This document shows positions 1 through 9,919 of a stretch of 51,126 nt of DNA, piece after piece. The DNA lies in assembly GCA_001704765.1 (NCBI GenBank), contig MBFK01000008.1, positions 1-51,126 of the forward strand. Reading direction: 5' to 3'. The notes below the pieces were generated by a model. That model had not been told where the DNA came from. It saw only the letters and a list, made by a program, of their open reading frames with translations, and made no database searches. Each line of letters starts with the position of its first letter. Position 1 is the first letter of the stretch. The position numbers and the translations under genes are program-made. Source of the stretch: Sinorhizobium shofinae (GTDB lineage Bacteria; Pseudomonadota; Alphaproteobacteria; Rhizobiales; Rhizobiaceae).

Positions 1-14
1 CAAGAGGCGACGAC

Positions 15-52
15 TGTCGCATCTCTAACTGGCCTATGTGTCGCATCTCTAA
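15..52. repeat. Two 14-bp direct repeats at left edge
   Basis: TGTCGCATCTCTAA occurs at 15-28 and again at 39-52, a 24-bp period. The rest of 1-168 is AT-richer than its surroundings and holds no gene. Repeated short units that begin with TGT are typical of the ends of IS21-family elements, so this may be an end or remnant of an element lying mostly outside the window. No transposase is visible here, so the identity is inference. Confidence 0.45.
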
Positions 53-168
53 AATGCCGCTACACATCAAAATCGCATAAGATAGATTATGGAACGAAAG
101 TGCATCGATAGAGACATTACGTTCCCAATTTGAATCAACATCTTGCAGGAAAATTCCAAGGCCGGACT

Positions 169-1005
169 TTATGCCTCTTCCGCCGTCGGCATATCGATCT
201 CGAACTCCAGCCGCATCATGTCATAGGCCGGTTCGACGTGATCCGGCGTCTCGTCGCTGACAATGTCATAGTCCAGCGGCACATGCATGTGGGTCAATAC
301 GGCGCGCTTCGGCTGCAGTCGTTCGATCCAGGCAAGCGACTGCACCAGCGACAGATGGCTCGGATGAAACCTGTACTGCAACGTGTCGAGGACAAGCAGA
401 TCAAGCCCCTTGAGCTCGCCGACGGTTTCGGCCGGAAAGTCACTGACATCGCTGCAATAGGCAAAATTGCCGATGCGGAAGCCGAGCGAATGGATATTGC
501 CGTGAAACTGCATCAACGGCTGGAATGCGATCGGCCCGCCGGCGCCGTGAACGGTAAACGGTGGAAGATCCTCCGGAATGACGTGCGGCTCGACGATCGG
601 CGGATATCCGCTTCCAGGCGGCGATTCCAGGCAGTACCGAAATCCCTCGCGAATTCGCGCCATGGTAAAGGCGTCCGCCCAGATCGGCACACGCTTGCGA
701 TTTTCGATGACGAAGCCGCGCAGATCGTCGATCCCGTGCAGGTGGTCCGCGTGCGCGTGAGTATAAAGCACGGCGTCGATATGGCGAACATTGGCCGCCA
801 CCATCTGGGTGCGGAAATCGGGCCCCGTATCGATGACCACGGTCGTCTTGCCGCCTTCAGGCGCAATCTGCTCAACGAGTAGAGCGGCCCTCAAGCGCCG
901 ATTGCGCGGATTTGACGGGTCACAGGCGCCCCAATCGCCCGTGATGCGCGGCACCCCGGGCGATGAGCCGCAGCCCAGGATGGTGAAGACCCGCCGGAAC
1001 GTCAT
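169..1005 (-). CDS. MBL-fold metallo-hydrolase (PhnP-like)
   Basis: This 278-aa protein has the metallo-beta-lactamase fold. It carries the metal-binding motif THAHADH, followed by the downstream aspartate (YCSDVSD) and a late histidine (LTHMHV), so a dinuclear metal site looks complete. The family includes PhnP-type phosphodiesterases and other small-molecule hydrolases; the substrate cannot be read from sequence. The ATG at 1005 is chosen because it lies one base after the tatD stop and gives the usual N-terminus (MTFRRVFTILGCGSS). Longer frames upstream overlap tatD and are not protein-like. It is the last gene of the metG-tatD-MBL operon. Confidence 0.85.
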   Translation of the reverse strand: MTFRRVFTILGCGSSPGVPRITGDWGACDPSNPRNRRLRAALLVEQIAPEGGKTTVVIDTGPDFRTQMVAANVRHIDAVLYTHAHADHLHGIDDLRGFVIENRKRVPIWADAFTMARIREGFRYCLESPPGSGYPPIVEPHVIPEDLPPFTVHGAGGPIAFQPLMQFHGNIHSLGFRIGNFAYCSDVSDFPAETVGELKGLDLLVLDTLQYRFHPSHLSLVQSLAWIERLQPKRAVLTHMHVPLDYDIVSDETPDHVEPAYDMMRLEFEIDMPTAEEA

Positions 1006-1006
1006 G

Positions 1007-1786
1007 TCAAAGCCTCGGCATTTTCGAGAATACTCGCAAGGCGTTTTCCGTGGTGATTTCCGCAATCTCCTCCTTAGAGACGCCGATCGTTTCGGCGAGC
1101 ACTTCGGCCGTGTGCGCAACATAGGCCGGCTCGTTGCGCTTGCCGCGGAAAGGCTTCGGCGCCAGATAGGGCGCATCCGTTTCCACAATCAGCCGATCGC
1201 GTGGAATCGTTTTGGCGATATCTCTCAGTTCCTGCGACTTCGGAAAGGTGAGAATTCCGGAAAAGGAGACGTAGCCGCCGAGCTCGACGCCGATACGCGC
1301 CAGTTCAGCTCCGGACGAAAAACAATGGAGAAGGAAAGGGAAGGCGCCCTTCCCCGCTTCCTCCGTCAAGATCGCGGCCATGTCCTCATCCGCCGACCGG
1401 CTGTGAATGACGAGCGGCAGGCCGGTTTCACGAGCTGCCGCTATTTGGCGATGCAATCCTTCCACCTGAGCCTCGCGCGGCGCGTTGTCATAGAAATAGT
1501 CGAGCCCTGCTTCACCGATCGCAACGACCTTGGGATGTGCCGACAGGCGGACGAGATCCTCGATCGTGATGTCCAGCTCTTCGTCGGCGTTGTGCGGATG
1601 CGTGCCGACCGAGCAGAAGACGTTCTCATATTTCTCGGCGATCGCCAAAATCGTCTCGAACCGTTTCACGCGGGTCGAGATTGTCACCATCTGGGTCACG
1701 CCTGCCTGCCGGGCGCGCTCGATGATCCCGTCGCGCTCAACGTCGAAGTCCGGGAAATCCAGATGGCAGTGTGTATCGATCAGCAT
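1007..1786 (-). CDS. tatD: TatD-family metal-dependent hydrolase/DNase
   Basis: The 259-aa protein starts with the amidohydrolase metal motif DTHCHLD and continues with GEAGLDYF, VIHSR, LHCFSG-like and ETDAPYLAP, the TatD (YcfH) signature set in order. Family members are Mg-dependent 3'-5' exonucleases or deoxyribonucleases acting in DNA repair and turnover. It lies 14 bp downstream of metG and ends next to the start of the MBL gene, so the three are almost certainly cotranscribed. The metG-tatD-MBL order is common in alphaproteobacteria. Confidence 0.93.
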   Translation of the reverse strand: MLIDTHCHLDFPDFDVERDGIIERARQAGVTQMVTISTRVKRFETILAIAEKYENVFCSVGTHPHNADEELDITIEDLVRLSAHPKVVAIGEAGLDYFYDNAPREAQVEGLHRQIAAARETGLPLVIHSRSADEDMAAILTEEAGKGAFPFLLHCFSSGAELARIGVELGGYVSFSGILTFPKSQELRDIAKTIPRDRLIVETDAPYLAPKPFRGKRNEPAYVAHTAEVLAETIGVSKEEIAEITTENALRVFSKMPRL

Positions 1787-1800
1787 GAGTTCGCTCTCGC

Positions 1801-3351
1801 TTACGCTTCCTGCGCGACGTAACGCGGGAAGACCGGCTTCGGCGCCTCGAGCGGCGTTCCGGGCACCAGGCGGCCTGCCTCGCCGAGATCGGCGAAATTG
1901 CGTCTTTCTGCGGGGACCGCCACCAGATCCAAGAGCTTGCCTGCCGATTCCGGCATGAAGGGTTGCAGAAGGATCGCGATCTGGCGCACGACTTCAGCCG
2001 TCACGTAGAGCACGGTCGCCATACGCTCCGGATCGGTCTTCTTCAGCGCCCAGGGTTCCTGGCCGGCGAAATAGCGATCCGTCTCGGAAACGACGGCGAT
2101 GACGGCGGCGAGCGCGCGGTGGATGAGTTGCTTGCCCATTTCCTCACGCGTCGTCTCGATGAGCGCGTCGGCGGCAGCGAGCATCACGCTATCCTCCTCC
2201 GTCAGCGGTCCGCACGCCGGAATCTGGCCGTCGCAGTTCTTGACGATCATCGACAGCGACCGGCTGGCGAGATTGCCGATCCCGTTGGCGAGGTCGGAGT
2301 TGATGCGGGTTGCGATCCCCTCCTCGCTGTAGCTGCCGTCCTGACCGAAGGAGACTTCCCGCAGGAAGAAATAGCGGATCTGATCGAGACCGAAATGCTC
2401 GACGAGGTTGAACGGGTCCACCACGTTGCCGAGCGACTTCGACATCTTCTCGCCCTTGTTGAGCAGGAAGCCGTGCGCGAAGACTCGCTTCGGCAGCGGT
2501 AGGCCGGCCGACATCAGGAAGGCCGGCCAATAGACAGCATGGAAGCGGATGATGTCCTTGCCGATAACGTGGATATTTGCCGGCCAGAACTTCGCCCGTG
2601 GCCCTGAAGGATCGGTCAAATAGCCCGTCGCGGTGACGTAGTTCGTCAGCGCATCCACCCAGACATACATGACATGGGCAGGGTCATTCGGAACACGGAT
2701 GCCCCAGTCAAACGTCGTGCGCGAGACCGACAGATCCTTCAGGCCCGACTTGACGAAGGCGATAACCTCGTTTCGTCGCTCGGCCGGGCCGATGAAATCC
2801 GGATTCTCCTCGTAGTGCTTCAGGAGCTTTTCCTGATAGGCCGACAGGCGGAAGAAATAGCTTTCCTCCTCCACCCACTCGACCGGCGTTCCCTGAGGCC
2901 CGTAGCGCACGCCGTCGTCGCGCAGTTCCGTCTCGTTTTCCTGGTAGTAGGCCTCGTCGCGAACGGAGTACCAACCGGCATAGGAATCCTTGTAAAGATC
3001 GCCCGCCTCGCCCATGCGGATCCAGATCGCCTGCGATGCCTCGTGGTGGCGCTTCTCCGTCGTGCGTATGAAGTCGTCGTTCGATGCGTTAAGCACCTGA
3101 GCCATCTTTTCGAACTCGGCCGAGTTGCGGTCGGCAAGCTCCTGCGGCGAGATGCCTTCCCTTCTCGCCGTCTGCTGCATCTTCTGGCCGTGTTCGTCCG
3201 TCCCGGTCAGGAAGAAGACCTCACGCCCGTCCAGCCTCTGATAGCGCGCCATGGCATCCGTCGCGATCAACTCATAGGCATGGCCGATATGCGGCTTGCC
3301 GTTGGGGTAGGAAATCGCAGTGGTGATGTAGAACGGGGACGTATCTCTCAT
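1801..3351 (-). CDS. metG: Methionine-tRNA ligase
   Basis: The enzyme charges tRNA-Met in the cytoplasm. The 516-aa class I synthetase shows the HIGH motif ([15 protein letters not shown]) near residue 20 and the KMSKSLGN motif near residue 300. It ends without the C-terminal dimerisation/tRNA-binding domain of the long E. coli form, as expected for the short type found in alphaproteobacteria. The ATG at 3351 gives the standard start ([18 protein letters not shown]). It heads the metG-tatD-MBL run. holB and tmk lie upstream on the same strand but are separated by an antisense pseudogene. Confidence 0.97.
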   Translation of the reverse strand: MRDTSPFYITTAISYPNGKPHIGHAYELIATDAMARYQRLDGREVFFLTGTDEHGQKMQQTARREGISPQELADRNSAEFEKMAQVLNASNDDFIRTTEKRHHEASQAIWIRMGEAGDLYKDSYAGWYSVRDEAYYQENETELRDDGVRYGPQGTPVEWVEEESYFFRLSAYQEKLLKHYEENPDFIGPAERRNEVIAFVKSGLKDLSVSRTTFDWGIRVPNDPAHVMYVWVDALTNYVTATGYLTDPSGPRAKFWPANIHVIGKDIIRFHAVYWPAFLMSAGLPLPKRVFAHGFLLNKGEKMSKSLGNVVDPFNLVEHFGLDQIRYFFLREVSFGQDGSYSEEGIATRINSDLANGIGNLASRSLSMIVKNCDGQIPACGPLTEEDSVMLAAADALIETTREEMGKQLIHRALAAVIAVVSETDRYFAGQEPWALKKTDPERMATVLYVTAEVVRQIAILLQPFMPESAGKLLDLVAVPAERRNFADLGEAGRLVPGTPLEAPKPVFPRYVAQEA

Positions 3352-3520
3352 GGGGGCTTATCTCGGATCGGAAACTACGGCTGCTATTAGCGCATCGCCT
3401 TTAGGTAGGGAACCGCCACACCCAGAAAAAGCCCGACTGACGGTGATGCCTTGTATCGAGCGGACCGTTGACATCTGCGGCCGGTGGGAACAAACCAGAA
3501 ACATGAAAAGGGAAAATGCC

Positions 3521-3801
3521 GTGTTGAGCGACCTTAAGGAATAATTCGAGAGGGCCACGGCTGCCTATGCGCGAGAGCACGCCATAGTGCGCGATCCGGA
3601 CTGGACATTCTGAAGCTGCAGGAAGAGTTGGGAGAGCTTACACGAGCATCGAACAAAGCGATCGGTCGGGGCCGAAACGCGGCACCGCTTGCGGATGAAA
3701 CAGCCGACCTCCTCGGCCAAGCCCTTCTATTCGCACACAATAACGATATCGATCTTGCCGCGGCGATCGAGCGGAAGTGGAAATTCAGGCCCGACCTATA
3801 A
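3521..3801 (+). pseudogene. Broken MazG-like nucleotide pyrophosphohydrolase gene
   Basis: Translating this gap in two frames gives one recognisable protein. The first frame reads LSDLKE, then a TAA stop at 3542-3544, then FERATAAYAREHAIVRDPDWTF before a stop at 3611. The second frame, from 3601, reads LKLQEELGELTRASNKA, then ADETADLLGQALLFAHNN, and ends RKWKFRPDL at the TAA at 3799-3801. EELGE plus DETAD is the ExxE/ExxD metal-binding pattern of MazG-type all-alpha NTP pyrophosphohydrolases. The gene has one in-frame stop and a net one-base loss near 3601-3610. A start at GTG 3521 or TTG 3524 behind AAAGGG is plausible. Its 3' end overlaps the holB 3' end by 6 bp on the opposite strand. Two independent lesions argue against simple sequencing error. 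Confidence 0.75.
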
Positions 3802-4827
3802 GGCGTCCTTCAGATCATCGAGCAGTGACAGGATCGTCTGCTTGCGATCGAGATTGTACGCGTCGCTCAGGGTTAGACGCTCGGTAAAGCTGCTGGAGAG
3901 CCTTGCGAAGCGCTCGGCTCGGCCAATGTCGCCGGCAATAGCCGCCTCGCGCGCCAGCCGCATGACACACCCCATGAGGAGCGACGAGAAGAAGTCGTAG
4001 ATCGTTTCGCTATCCTTCACTGAAAGGATATCGGCGAGCTTGTGCATCTGCTTGCGGACAGCCGGCCCCTGCCTCGCAAGGACGTCCTCGAAGGCGGCTG
4101 CGATATCGAGGCCGCCATAGTTGATCAGCTTCAGCGCCTCCGAAACGCTGCCGCTCGCCGCGGCAACGATCCCTTCGGCGTTTGGACCGGTCAGGTCGAA
4201 TCCCAGATGGGCGAGCGCCAGGCGCATGGACTCCGCCTCAAGCGGCTTCAGCCGCAGCGGTAGGCAGCGCGAACGGATCGTCGGCAACAGCTTTCCCGGC
4301 GCGTGCGTCAGCACGAGGAACAGCGAGCGGCGCGGCGGCTCCTCGAGAATCTTCAGAATGGCGTTGGCCGCATTGCGGTTGAGGTCGTCGGCTGGGTCGA
4401 TGATGACGATTCGCCAATTCCCCGTCCCGGACGTCTGCCCGAAGAACTTCCCCGCGCGCCGTACCTCGTCCACCGTGATTGCACCCTTCGCCCTGCCCGT
4501 CTTCTCATCCACGGGGCGCGTGAGATGCAACAGGTTGTGCGACGCACCGGACGCAAGCTGGCGCGTAACGATCGAAGTCGGATCGGGGTCGCCGAGGTGC
4601 TCCGGCGCATGCGCAGGCTCGGGATGGCTGAGGACATGGTTGGCGAATCGGAAGGCGAGCGTCGCCTTGCCGATGCCTTCCGGACCTTCGATGAGGATCG
4701 CATGATGGCCCTTGCCGGACCTGTAGCTCTGGGCAAGAAAGGCTTCGGCTTCACGATGGCCGAAGAGCTTGCTGTTTTCTACGGGAGCGACTGCCCCCTC
4801 CAGCACGCCAGGACGCTCCATCGTCAT
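3796..4827 (-). CDS. holB: DNA polymerase III delta-prime subunit
   Basis: This 343-aa AAA+ clamp-loader subunit loads the sliding clamp together with DnaX and HolA. The N-terminus has a P-loop ([10 protein letters not shown]) near residue 55, then [20 protein letters not shown] in the Walker B region, and LKILEEPP followed by SRC, the standard delta-prime motifs. The ATG at 4827 overlaps the tmk stop in an ATGA junction, which fixes the start and indicates translational coupling; an ATG at 4821 is possible. The tmk-holB pair is conserved in alphaproteobacteria. Confidence 0.93.
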   Translation of the reverse strand: MTMERPGVLEGAVAPVENSKLFGHREAEAFLAQSYRSGKGHHAILIEGPEGIGKATLAFRFANHVLSHPEPAHAPEHLGDPDPTSIVTRQLASGASHNLLHLTRPVDEKTGRAKGAITVDEVRRAGKFFGQTSGTGNWRIVIIDPADDLNRNAANAILKILEEPPRRSLFLVLTHAPGKLLPTIRSRCLPLRLKPLEAESMRLALAHLGFDLTGPNAEGIVAAASGSVSEALKLINYGGLDIAAAFEDVLARQGPAVRKQMHKLADILSVKDSETIYDFFSSLLMGCVMRLAREAAIAGDIGRAERFARLSSSFTERLTLSDAYNLDRKQTILSLLDDLKDAL

Positions 4828-5528
4828 GACGCCGCTTCCACCTTGGACGATTGCGGTTCGCCATCGCCCGGCAGCAGCGCTTCCACAAGCCTCAGCACTT
4901 CTGCTGCGATCACCTCCGGCGGACGGGTCGCATCGACGACACGGCAACGTTCGGGATCGGCCTCGGCAATATCGAGGAAGGCCTCACGGCGTTTCTCGTG
5001 CGTCTCCAGTTGCTCCTTCTCGAAGCGGTCGGGCCTATCATTGGCAGAACGGCGCCGGGCGCGCTCGAGTCCGACCTCTGCAGGCAGGTCGAAAATAATC
5101 GTCCGATCGGGAATGACGCCGTTGACGGCGACGCGCTCCAGGGTTTCGACGAAGCCGGGCTCAAGATTGCCGGTGACCCCCTGGTAGACGCGGGAGGAAT
5201 CCATGAAGCGATCGCAAAGAACGATCCTTCCCTGCTGCAGTGAGGGACGGATGACTTCCTCGACATGATCGCTGCGCGCCGCCGCGAAGAGAATCGCCTC
5301 CATGCGAACGCCGAAGGCTTCCGCCGCGCCTGACAGCAAGACGTGGCGGACCGCTTCCGCGCCGAGTGAGCCACCGGGCTCACGGGTGGTAAGCACGTCA
5401 TAGCCCCGGGCGCTGAGCGAATCGGCAAGAAGGCGCATTTGGGTCGACTTTCCCGCCCCTTCTCCACCCTCGAATGTTACGAACAAACCCTTTGCCAGCG
5501 ACACAAGCTCTTCCAGATCGGCGTGCAT
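4824..5528 (-). CDS. tmk: Thymidylate kinase
   Basis: The enzyme phosphorylates dTMP to dTDP. The 234-aa protein has the P-loop [10 protein letters not shown], the DRF motif ([14 protein letters not shown]) and a LID region with [12 protein letters not shown], so the fold is complete. The start was placed at ATG 5528, giving a 13-residue lead before [11 protein letters not shown]; no strong ribosome binding site precedes it, so a slightly shorter protein is possible. Upstream in-frame codons translate to low-complexity sequence and were excluded. It overlaps holB by 4 bp. Confidence 0.93.
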   Translation of the reverse strand: MHADLEELVSLAKGLFVTFEGGEGAGKSTQMRLLADSLSARGYDVLTTREPGGSLGAEAVRHVLLSGAAEAFGVRMEAILFAAARSDHVEEVIRPSLQQGRIVLCDRFMDSSRVYQGVTGNLEPGFVETLERVAVNGVIPDRTIIFDLPAEVGLERARRRSANDRPDRFEKEQLETHEKRREAFLDIAEADPERCRVVDATRPPEVIAAEVLRLVEALLPGDGEPQSSKVEAAS

Positions 5529-5584
5529 ATCGGTTCTGTTTAGCCGATTGATCTGGCAGAAGGAACCGCCAAGCGCCGCATTTG

Positions 5585-6739
5585 TCACAGCCAGAAGAAC
5601 AGAAGTTCCTGCAGGGCATCGAGCGCGCGGCTGGTGAGCGTACCAGGGCCTATCGCCTCGGCCGTTTTGACCGGGACTTCCCTCAGCAGCTTGTCGCCGT
5701 TCCAGAGCTTGACAACGCCCACCTGCTGACCGGCAGCCACCGGCGCCGTCAACGGCCATTTGTAGACGATCCTGGCCGTCAGCCGTTCCGGATTGTTGAC
5801 CGGAAGCAGCACATCGACCGGGCCGCCCGCGACGAGCGCGACACGCGAGGCTGCGCCGCCATAGACGCTCGCTTCGCCGATCGTTTCGCCGCCGGCGAAG
5901 ATGCGCCTTTTCTCGAAGTTCGTCATCGCCCAATCGAGCACCCGACGGCTCTCTTCCGTCCTCTCCTTGTCGCTTTCGAGGCCACCCATCGCCAGATAGA
6001 CCCGACGGTCGCCGCGCTGCATCGAGGCGGCAAGCGAGAAGCCGAAGCCCTCGGCAAAACCCGTCGCCAGCCCGTCAACGCCCACATTGGCGGCAATCAG
6101 CGGGTTCTTGTTGCGCTGCAAGATCTTGTTCCACTCGAACTCCGGTTGCGCGTAGAGGCGATAGAAATTCGGATGCGCCTCGCGCAGATGCCGCGACAGG
6201 GTGACAAGTTCACGCATCGTGATCCTGTTTCCCGGATCCGGCAGGCCCGTTGCATTCTTGAAAGTCGCAACAGGCATGCCAAGTTCGCGCGCGCGTGCCG
6301 TCATGCGTTCGGCGAAGGCCGCCTCGCTGCCGGCCATGCCTTCCGCCAGAACGATGCAGGCATCGTTCGCCAATTGGACGGTTGCGCCCTGTATGAGATC
6401 GGCAACCTGAATCTGCGATTTGATCGCTGCGAACATCGTGGCCGTGCCAGAGGGCGCGCCGCCCGTTCGCCAGGCATGCTCGGAAACCGCGAAGGCCGTC
6501 TCCGCTGTCAGTTCGCCTTTGTCCAGCGCCTCGAAGACCACCTCCATCGCCATCAGCTTGGCAAGCGAGGCGGGTGGTACGGGCTCGTCTTCGCCCCGTG
6601 CGAAGAGCACGGTCCCGGTTTCCGCATCGATGAGATAGATCTGCTTCGCCTTAGTATCGAAGGCTGGCGTTTGCGCCGCCGCCTCCCCCGCAGCGATCGC
6701 CGCCAGGATGCCCACGATCGCGAACCACTTCATGCGCAT
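5585..6739 (-). CDS. D-Ala-D-Ala carboxypeptidase-like protein (degenerate motifs)
   Basis: This 384-aa S11-family (PBP5/6, DacF-like) protein has a cleavable signal peptide ending near AAA-Q (residues 1-22) and acts in the periplasm. The first active-site motif SLAK is intact at residues 58-61. The second motif, normally S-x-N, reads L-A-N at 123-125. The third, normally K-T-G, reads A-T-G at 225-227. The spacing between the three motifs matches PBP5, so the positions are secure. Loss of the second-motif serine and the KTG lysine suggests weak or no carboxypeptidase activity, and perhaps a structural or binding role. The same variation may be family-wide in rhizobia. A C-terminal PBP5-like beta domain and a hydrophobic tail (LLFFWL) follow. 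Confidence 0.85.
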   Translation of the reverse strand: MRMKWFAIVGILAAIAAGEAAAQTPAFDTKAKQIYLIDAETGTVLFARGEDEPVPPASLAKLMAMEVVFEALDKGELTAETAFAVSEHAWRTGGAPSGTATMFAAIKSQIQVADLIQGATVQLANDACIVLAEGMAGSEAAFAERMTARARELGMPVATFKNATGLPDPGNRITMRELVTLSRHLREAHPNFYRLYAQPEFEWNKILQRNKNPLIAANVGVDGLATGFAEGFGFSLAASMQRGDRRVYLAMGGLESDKERTEESRRVLDWAMTNFEKRRIFAGGETIGEASVYGGAASRVALVAGGPVDVLLPVNNPERLTARIVYKWPLTAPVAAGQQVGVVKLWNGDKLLREVPVKTAEAIGPGTLTSRALDALQELLFFWL

Positions 6740-6796
6740 GAGAAACTCCGGTTTCTACACGGGCATAGCAGTGCAGACACCCCCGTTCAACCGGCG

Positions 6797-7837
6797 TCAA
6801 TAGGATGAAATGGCGCCTTGCTGCCGCTTTGCATGGGCAAGAATCGATTCGGGCGTCAGCGGATTGGAATCGACCATGATCGCCTCGAATGGCGAGGCCT
6901 TGTCGCTGACCCGCACTTCGACATAGGCGGCAGCAAACGCCATGCTGCCGTCCGGCAGCGGGATCAATTCGGGCCTCTCGGTCGGGATCGGCCCAATCTC
7001 CGGCAGCAGCACGAATTCGGTCATTGCGCGCGGCGTCGGGAAGGCTTGCGCCGGCGCGGCAAGCGCATTCACCGGGACGCCCGTGTTGAGCGTCGACTTG
7101 GCTGGGACCATGACGGTGCCGAGGTCTTGAACCTGATTGCGCAGCGGCTCGTTCGAGGCGACCATGACGCCCGTCGCGATCTGTCCCTCCGGCCTCACAC
7201 CCGGGCTGCGATCGCCTTTGGTGACGTAGGACGCCATAAGATAGGGCATGTCGTTGCCTTCGAGCGGAGCCCGGCCGACATATTGGACGCGAACCTTGGC
7301 GCTTCCCCTGCGCTTGATGTCCAGCATATCCGCCGTCTTCGAGGAAACATCGATGATCCGGCCATATTCATAGGGACCGCGATCGTTGACGCGCACGATG
7401 ACCGACGTGCCGTTTTCGAGATTCGTGACGCGGGCATAGCTCGGCAGCGGGAAAGTCGGGTGCGCGGCCGAGAGGTGATACTTGTCGTAGACTTCGCCGT
7501 TTGCGGTCAGGCGGCCATGAAAGGCCGACCCATACCAGGACGCCACACCGGTCTTGTTGTAGCCGAAATCCTCTTTCGGTTGATACCACTTGCCCTTGAC
7601 CTGATAGGCGTTGCCGACCTGGAAACGGCCGCCGCCCTTGGGAATATTGCGTCCAGTGGCGACCCGGGGGCTGGCTTTGACCCCATAAACAGATTCGGCG
7701 AAGTATTCCTTGCTTCGCGGCTTGCTCTTCTTGACACTGGATGTCGATCCGCAGGCGGCAAGCGCCGCGCACAGCAACGGAACTGCAGCGAGCCGTATTC
7801 CCCTCGCAAGGTATGCCGCTTTTCTATCGGATGTCAT
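6797..7837 (-). CDS. rlpA: RlpA-family septal lytic transglycosylase lipoprotein
   Basis: The 346-aa protein has a lipoprotein signal peptide with lipobox LAAC (Cys near residue 29). A double-psi beta-barrel domain at about residues 95-190 carries GVASWYG, then LSAAHPTFPLPS and VRVNDRGPY, the RlpA signature. RlpA proteins cut denuded peptidoglycan at the division site. No C-terminal SPOR domain is evident; the last 140 residues are proline/alanine-rich and unrecognised. ATG 7837 is preferred; an in-frame GTG lies three codons upstream. It sits just upstream of the Dac homologue on the same strand, so the two may be coexpressed wall genes. Confidence 0.88.
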   Translation of the reverse strand: MTSDRKAAYLARGIRLAAVPLLCAALAACGSTSSVKKSKPRSKEYFAESVYGVKASPRVATGRNIPKGGGRFQVGNAYQVKGKWYQPKEDFGYNKTGVASWYGSAFHGRLTANGEVYDKYHLSAAHPTFPLPSYARVTNLENGTSVIVRVNDRGPYEYGRIIDVSSKTADMLDIKRRGSAKVRVQYVGRAPLEGNDMPYLMASYVTKGDRSPGVRPEGQIATGVMVASNEPLRNQVQDLGTVMVPAKSTLNTGVPVNALAAPAQAFPTPRAMTEFVLLPEIGPIPTERPELIPLPDGSMAFAAAYVEVRVSDKASPFEAIMVDSNPLTPESILAHAKRQQGAISSY

Positions 7838-8086
7838 CTGTCCCACAAGATTATTCGCAAAGCCGCACTCGAAATATCCGCTTTAGCCCCCGCGGAGATT
7901 TCGGCGTTCCGAAACGGAACAATCGAGTAATCATGACAACAACAAGGCAAAATTGCGAATTGGCAGGCGAAGGCGCGATGGAAATCTCGCGTTATGGTTT
8001 ACAAAGGGTGAAGATCGGGGCGGCAAGCCGGCCAACGCCCTCACCCGCGCACTTCAAGAAAATCATGGCGCCGCGCATGTTAAATC

Positions 8087-8115
8087 TTGCAAACGCCTCA
8101 TGCTTCGCGCAATAA
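8087..8115 (+). promoter_or_regulatory. Candidate promoter of tRNA-Ser
   Basis: TTGCAA at 8087-8092 and CAATAA at 8110-8115 are 17 bp apart, and the tRNA begins 11 bp downstream. This fits a sigma-70 type promoter for the tRNA. Match quality at the -10 is moderate. Confidence 0.4.
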
Positions 8116-8125
8116 CGCGCTGCCC

Positions 8126-8215
8126 GGAGGAGTGGCCGAGCGGTTTAAGGCACCGGTCTTGAAAACCGGCGTGCGTGAAAGCGTACCGTGGGTTCGAATC
8201 CCACCTCCTCCGCCA
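8126..8215 (+). tRNA. tRNA-Ser (anticodon UGA)
   Basis: The acceptor stem GGAGGAG (8126-8132) pairs with CTCCTCC (8205-8211), followed by G and an encoded CCA. The anticodon stem CCGGT/ACCGG encloses CTTGAAA, giving anticodon TGA at 8160-8162 (reads UCA). There is a long variable arm, as in all class II serine tRNAs, and a T-arm with GTTCGAATC. The length of 90 nt including CCA is normal. Confidence 0.97.
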
Positions 8216-8360
8216 TTTTTCGGGTGCCCGACGCCAGACCGTGTTATCGGGATTTTCCGTTGGCGGACGATAACCGCCTTTGCACGGCCCCCACGACCGC
8301 GGTGTTCATCTGTAATCATCGTTAGAATGAAGTCGGGAGAGCCTCGAACGCTTCGGCAAA

Positions 8361-8669
8361 CTAGCTGTTCTGAACTTGCTCGACCGCTTGCGCCAAAAAT
8401 TCCAGCATGCGGACCCGGATTTCGTCTTCCGACTGAGCCACTCCTGCCGCTTCGAAGTCAGCCTTGATCTTGCGCATGACGTCCTCGTGGCCAGCAATTT
8501 CGGCGGCAATGACGTCCCGGGCGTAGGCTTCTGGGTCCGACTTATTCAGGAGACCTGCGGCCCAGAGGCCGAGCAGCCTGTTGCGGCGCGCCAAGGCCTT
8601 GAACCTCAACTCTTCGTCCAAGGCAAACTTCGCCTCGAAGGCCTTCTCGCGATCCTGCATCGTCGTCAT
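8361..8669 (-). CDS. DUF1476 / F1-ATPase inhibitor zeta-like protein
   Basis: This 102-aa, charged, all-helical protein (MTTMQDREKAFEAKFALDEE at the N-terminus) matches the DUF1476 family. In Paracoccus the member is the zeta subunit that blocks ATP hydrolysis by F1F0-ATPase; function here is by family only. The ATG at 8669 has GGGAG eight bases upstream. It is a single gene, convergent with the tRNA and divergent from purC. Confidence 0.85.
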   Translation of the reverse strand: MTTMQDREKAFEAKFALDEELRFKALARRNRLLGLWAAGLLNKSDPEAYARDVIAAEIAGHEDVMRKIKADFEAAGVAQSEDEIRVRMLEFLAQAVEQVQNS

Positions 8670-8894
8670 CAATCGATCTCCCTGAAGTTCCTAGCGAAGC
8701 ATTCTCGCATAATCCGGTACGCGGGTGAAAGAGCCACGTGCCTTTTCGCCTTTGGCGACTTTCATGATACCCTAATCTAAATCAGGGGACGGAAAGATAC
8801 GCCGATTGTGAAATGCGTTCTTTTCAGATATGGACCCGCTGAGAAAATTCCAAATGCGCGACCCAAGAGCGCCAACAACCACAGAGACAAATCC

Positions 8895-9659
8895 ATGAAT
8901 CGTCGCCGCCGTATCTACGAGGGCAAGGCCAAGATCCTTTATGAGGGTCCGGAACCGGGCACGCTGATCCAGTTCTTCAAGGATGATGCGACCGCCTTCA
9001 ACAAGAAGAAACATGACGTCATCGACGGCAAAGGCGTGCTCAATAACCGGATTTCCGAGTACATCTTCACCCATCTCAACAAGATCGGTATTCCGACTCA
9101 CTTTATTCGTCGCCTCAACATGCGCGAGCAACTGATCAAGGAAGTGGAGATCATTCCGCTTGAGATCGTCGTGCGCAATGTTGCCGCCGGTTCGCTGGCA
9201 AAGCGCCTCGGTATCGAGGAAGGCACCGTGCTGCCGCGCTCGATCATCGAGTTCTACTATAAGGCCGATGCGCTCGACGATCCGATGGTGTCGGAAGAGC
9301 ACATCACGGCCTTCGGCTGGGCAAGCCCGCAGGAACTCGACGATATCATGGCGCTCGCCATCCGTATCAACGACTTCCTTTCCGGCCTCTTTCTCGGCGT
9401 CGGTATCCAGCTCGTCGACTTCAAGATCGAGTGCGGTCGCCTCTACGAAGGCGACATGATGCGCATCATTCTGGCCGACGAGATTTCGCCGGACAGCTGC
9501 CGTCTATGGGACGTCGAAACCAAGGAAAAGATGGACAAGGATCGGTTCCGCCGTGACATGGGCGGGCTGGTCGAGGCCTATCAGGAAGTGGCCCGCCGTC
9601 TCGGCATCATCAACGAGAACGAGCCGCCGCGCGGTTCCGGTCCGGTGCTGGTCAAGTAA
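8895..9659 (+). CDS. purC: SAICAR synthetase
   Basis: Phosphoribosylaminoimidazole-succinocarboxamide synthase joins CAIR and aspartate in purine synthesis. The 254-aa protein begins [20 protein letters not shown], the family N-terminus, and has the downstream ATP/substrate region VDFKIECGR and [17 protein letters not shown] 8895 was chosen because earlier in-frame codons are not conserved-looking. It is the first gene of purC-purS-purQ, 17 bp ahead of purS. Confidence 0.97.
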   Translation: MNRRRRIYEGKAKILYEGPEPGTLIQFFKDDATAFNKKKHDVIDGKGVLNNRISEYIFTHLNKIGIPTHFIRRLNMREQLIKEVEIIPLEIVVRNVAAGSLAKRLGIEEGTVLPRSIIEFYYKADALDDPMVSEEHITAFGWASPQELDDIMALAIRINDFLSGLFLGVGIQLVDFKIECGRLYEGDMMRIILADEISPDSCRLWDVETKEKMDKDRFRRDMGGLVEAYQEVARRLGIINENEPPRGSGPVLVK

Positions 9660-9676
9660 TTTTCGGGGATAAGCAA

Positions 9677-9919
9677 GTGATCAAGGCACGCGTAACCGTG
9701 ACGCTGAAGAATGGTGTTTTGGACCCGCAGGGCAAGGCAATCGAAGGGGCACTCGGCGCCCTCGGCTTCGACGGCATCGGACACGTCCGCCAGGGCAAGG
9801 TGTTCGACCTGCAGCTCGAGACGGCAGACAAGGCCAAGGCCGAGGCCGAACTCAAGGCCATGTGCGAGAAGCTTCTCGCCAACACCGTGATTGAAAACTA
9901 CAGCATTTCCCTCGCCTGA
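9677..9919 (+). CDS. purS: FGAM synthase small subunit PurS
   Basis: The 80-aa protein ([20 protein letters not shown] at the N-terminus) is the small structural subunit that bridges PurL and PurQ in the three-part formylglycinamidine ribonucleotide synthase. It starts at GTG 9677 behind GGGGAT. An exact 7-bp inverted repeat spans its stop codon. Cotranscription with purC is likely. Confidence 0.94.
   Translation: MIKARVTVTLKNGVLDPQGKAIEGALGALGFDGIGHVRQGKVFDLQLETADKAKAEAELKAMCEKLLANTVIENYSISLA

Noticed and set aside
3352..3502. Riboswitch upstream of metG
   Set aside because: No SAM-riboswitch-like core could be read; the gap seems to be plain promoter DNA.
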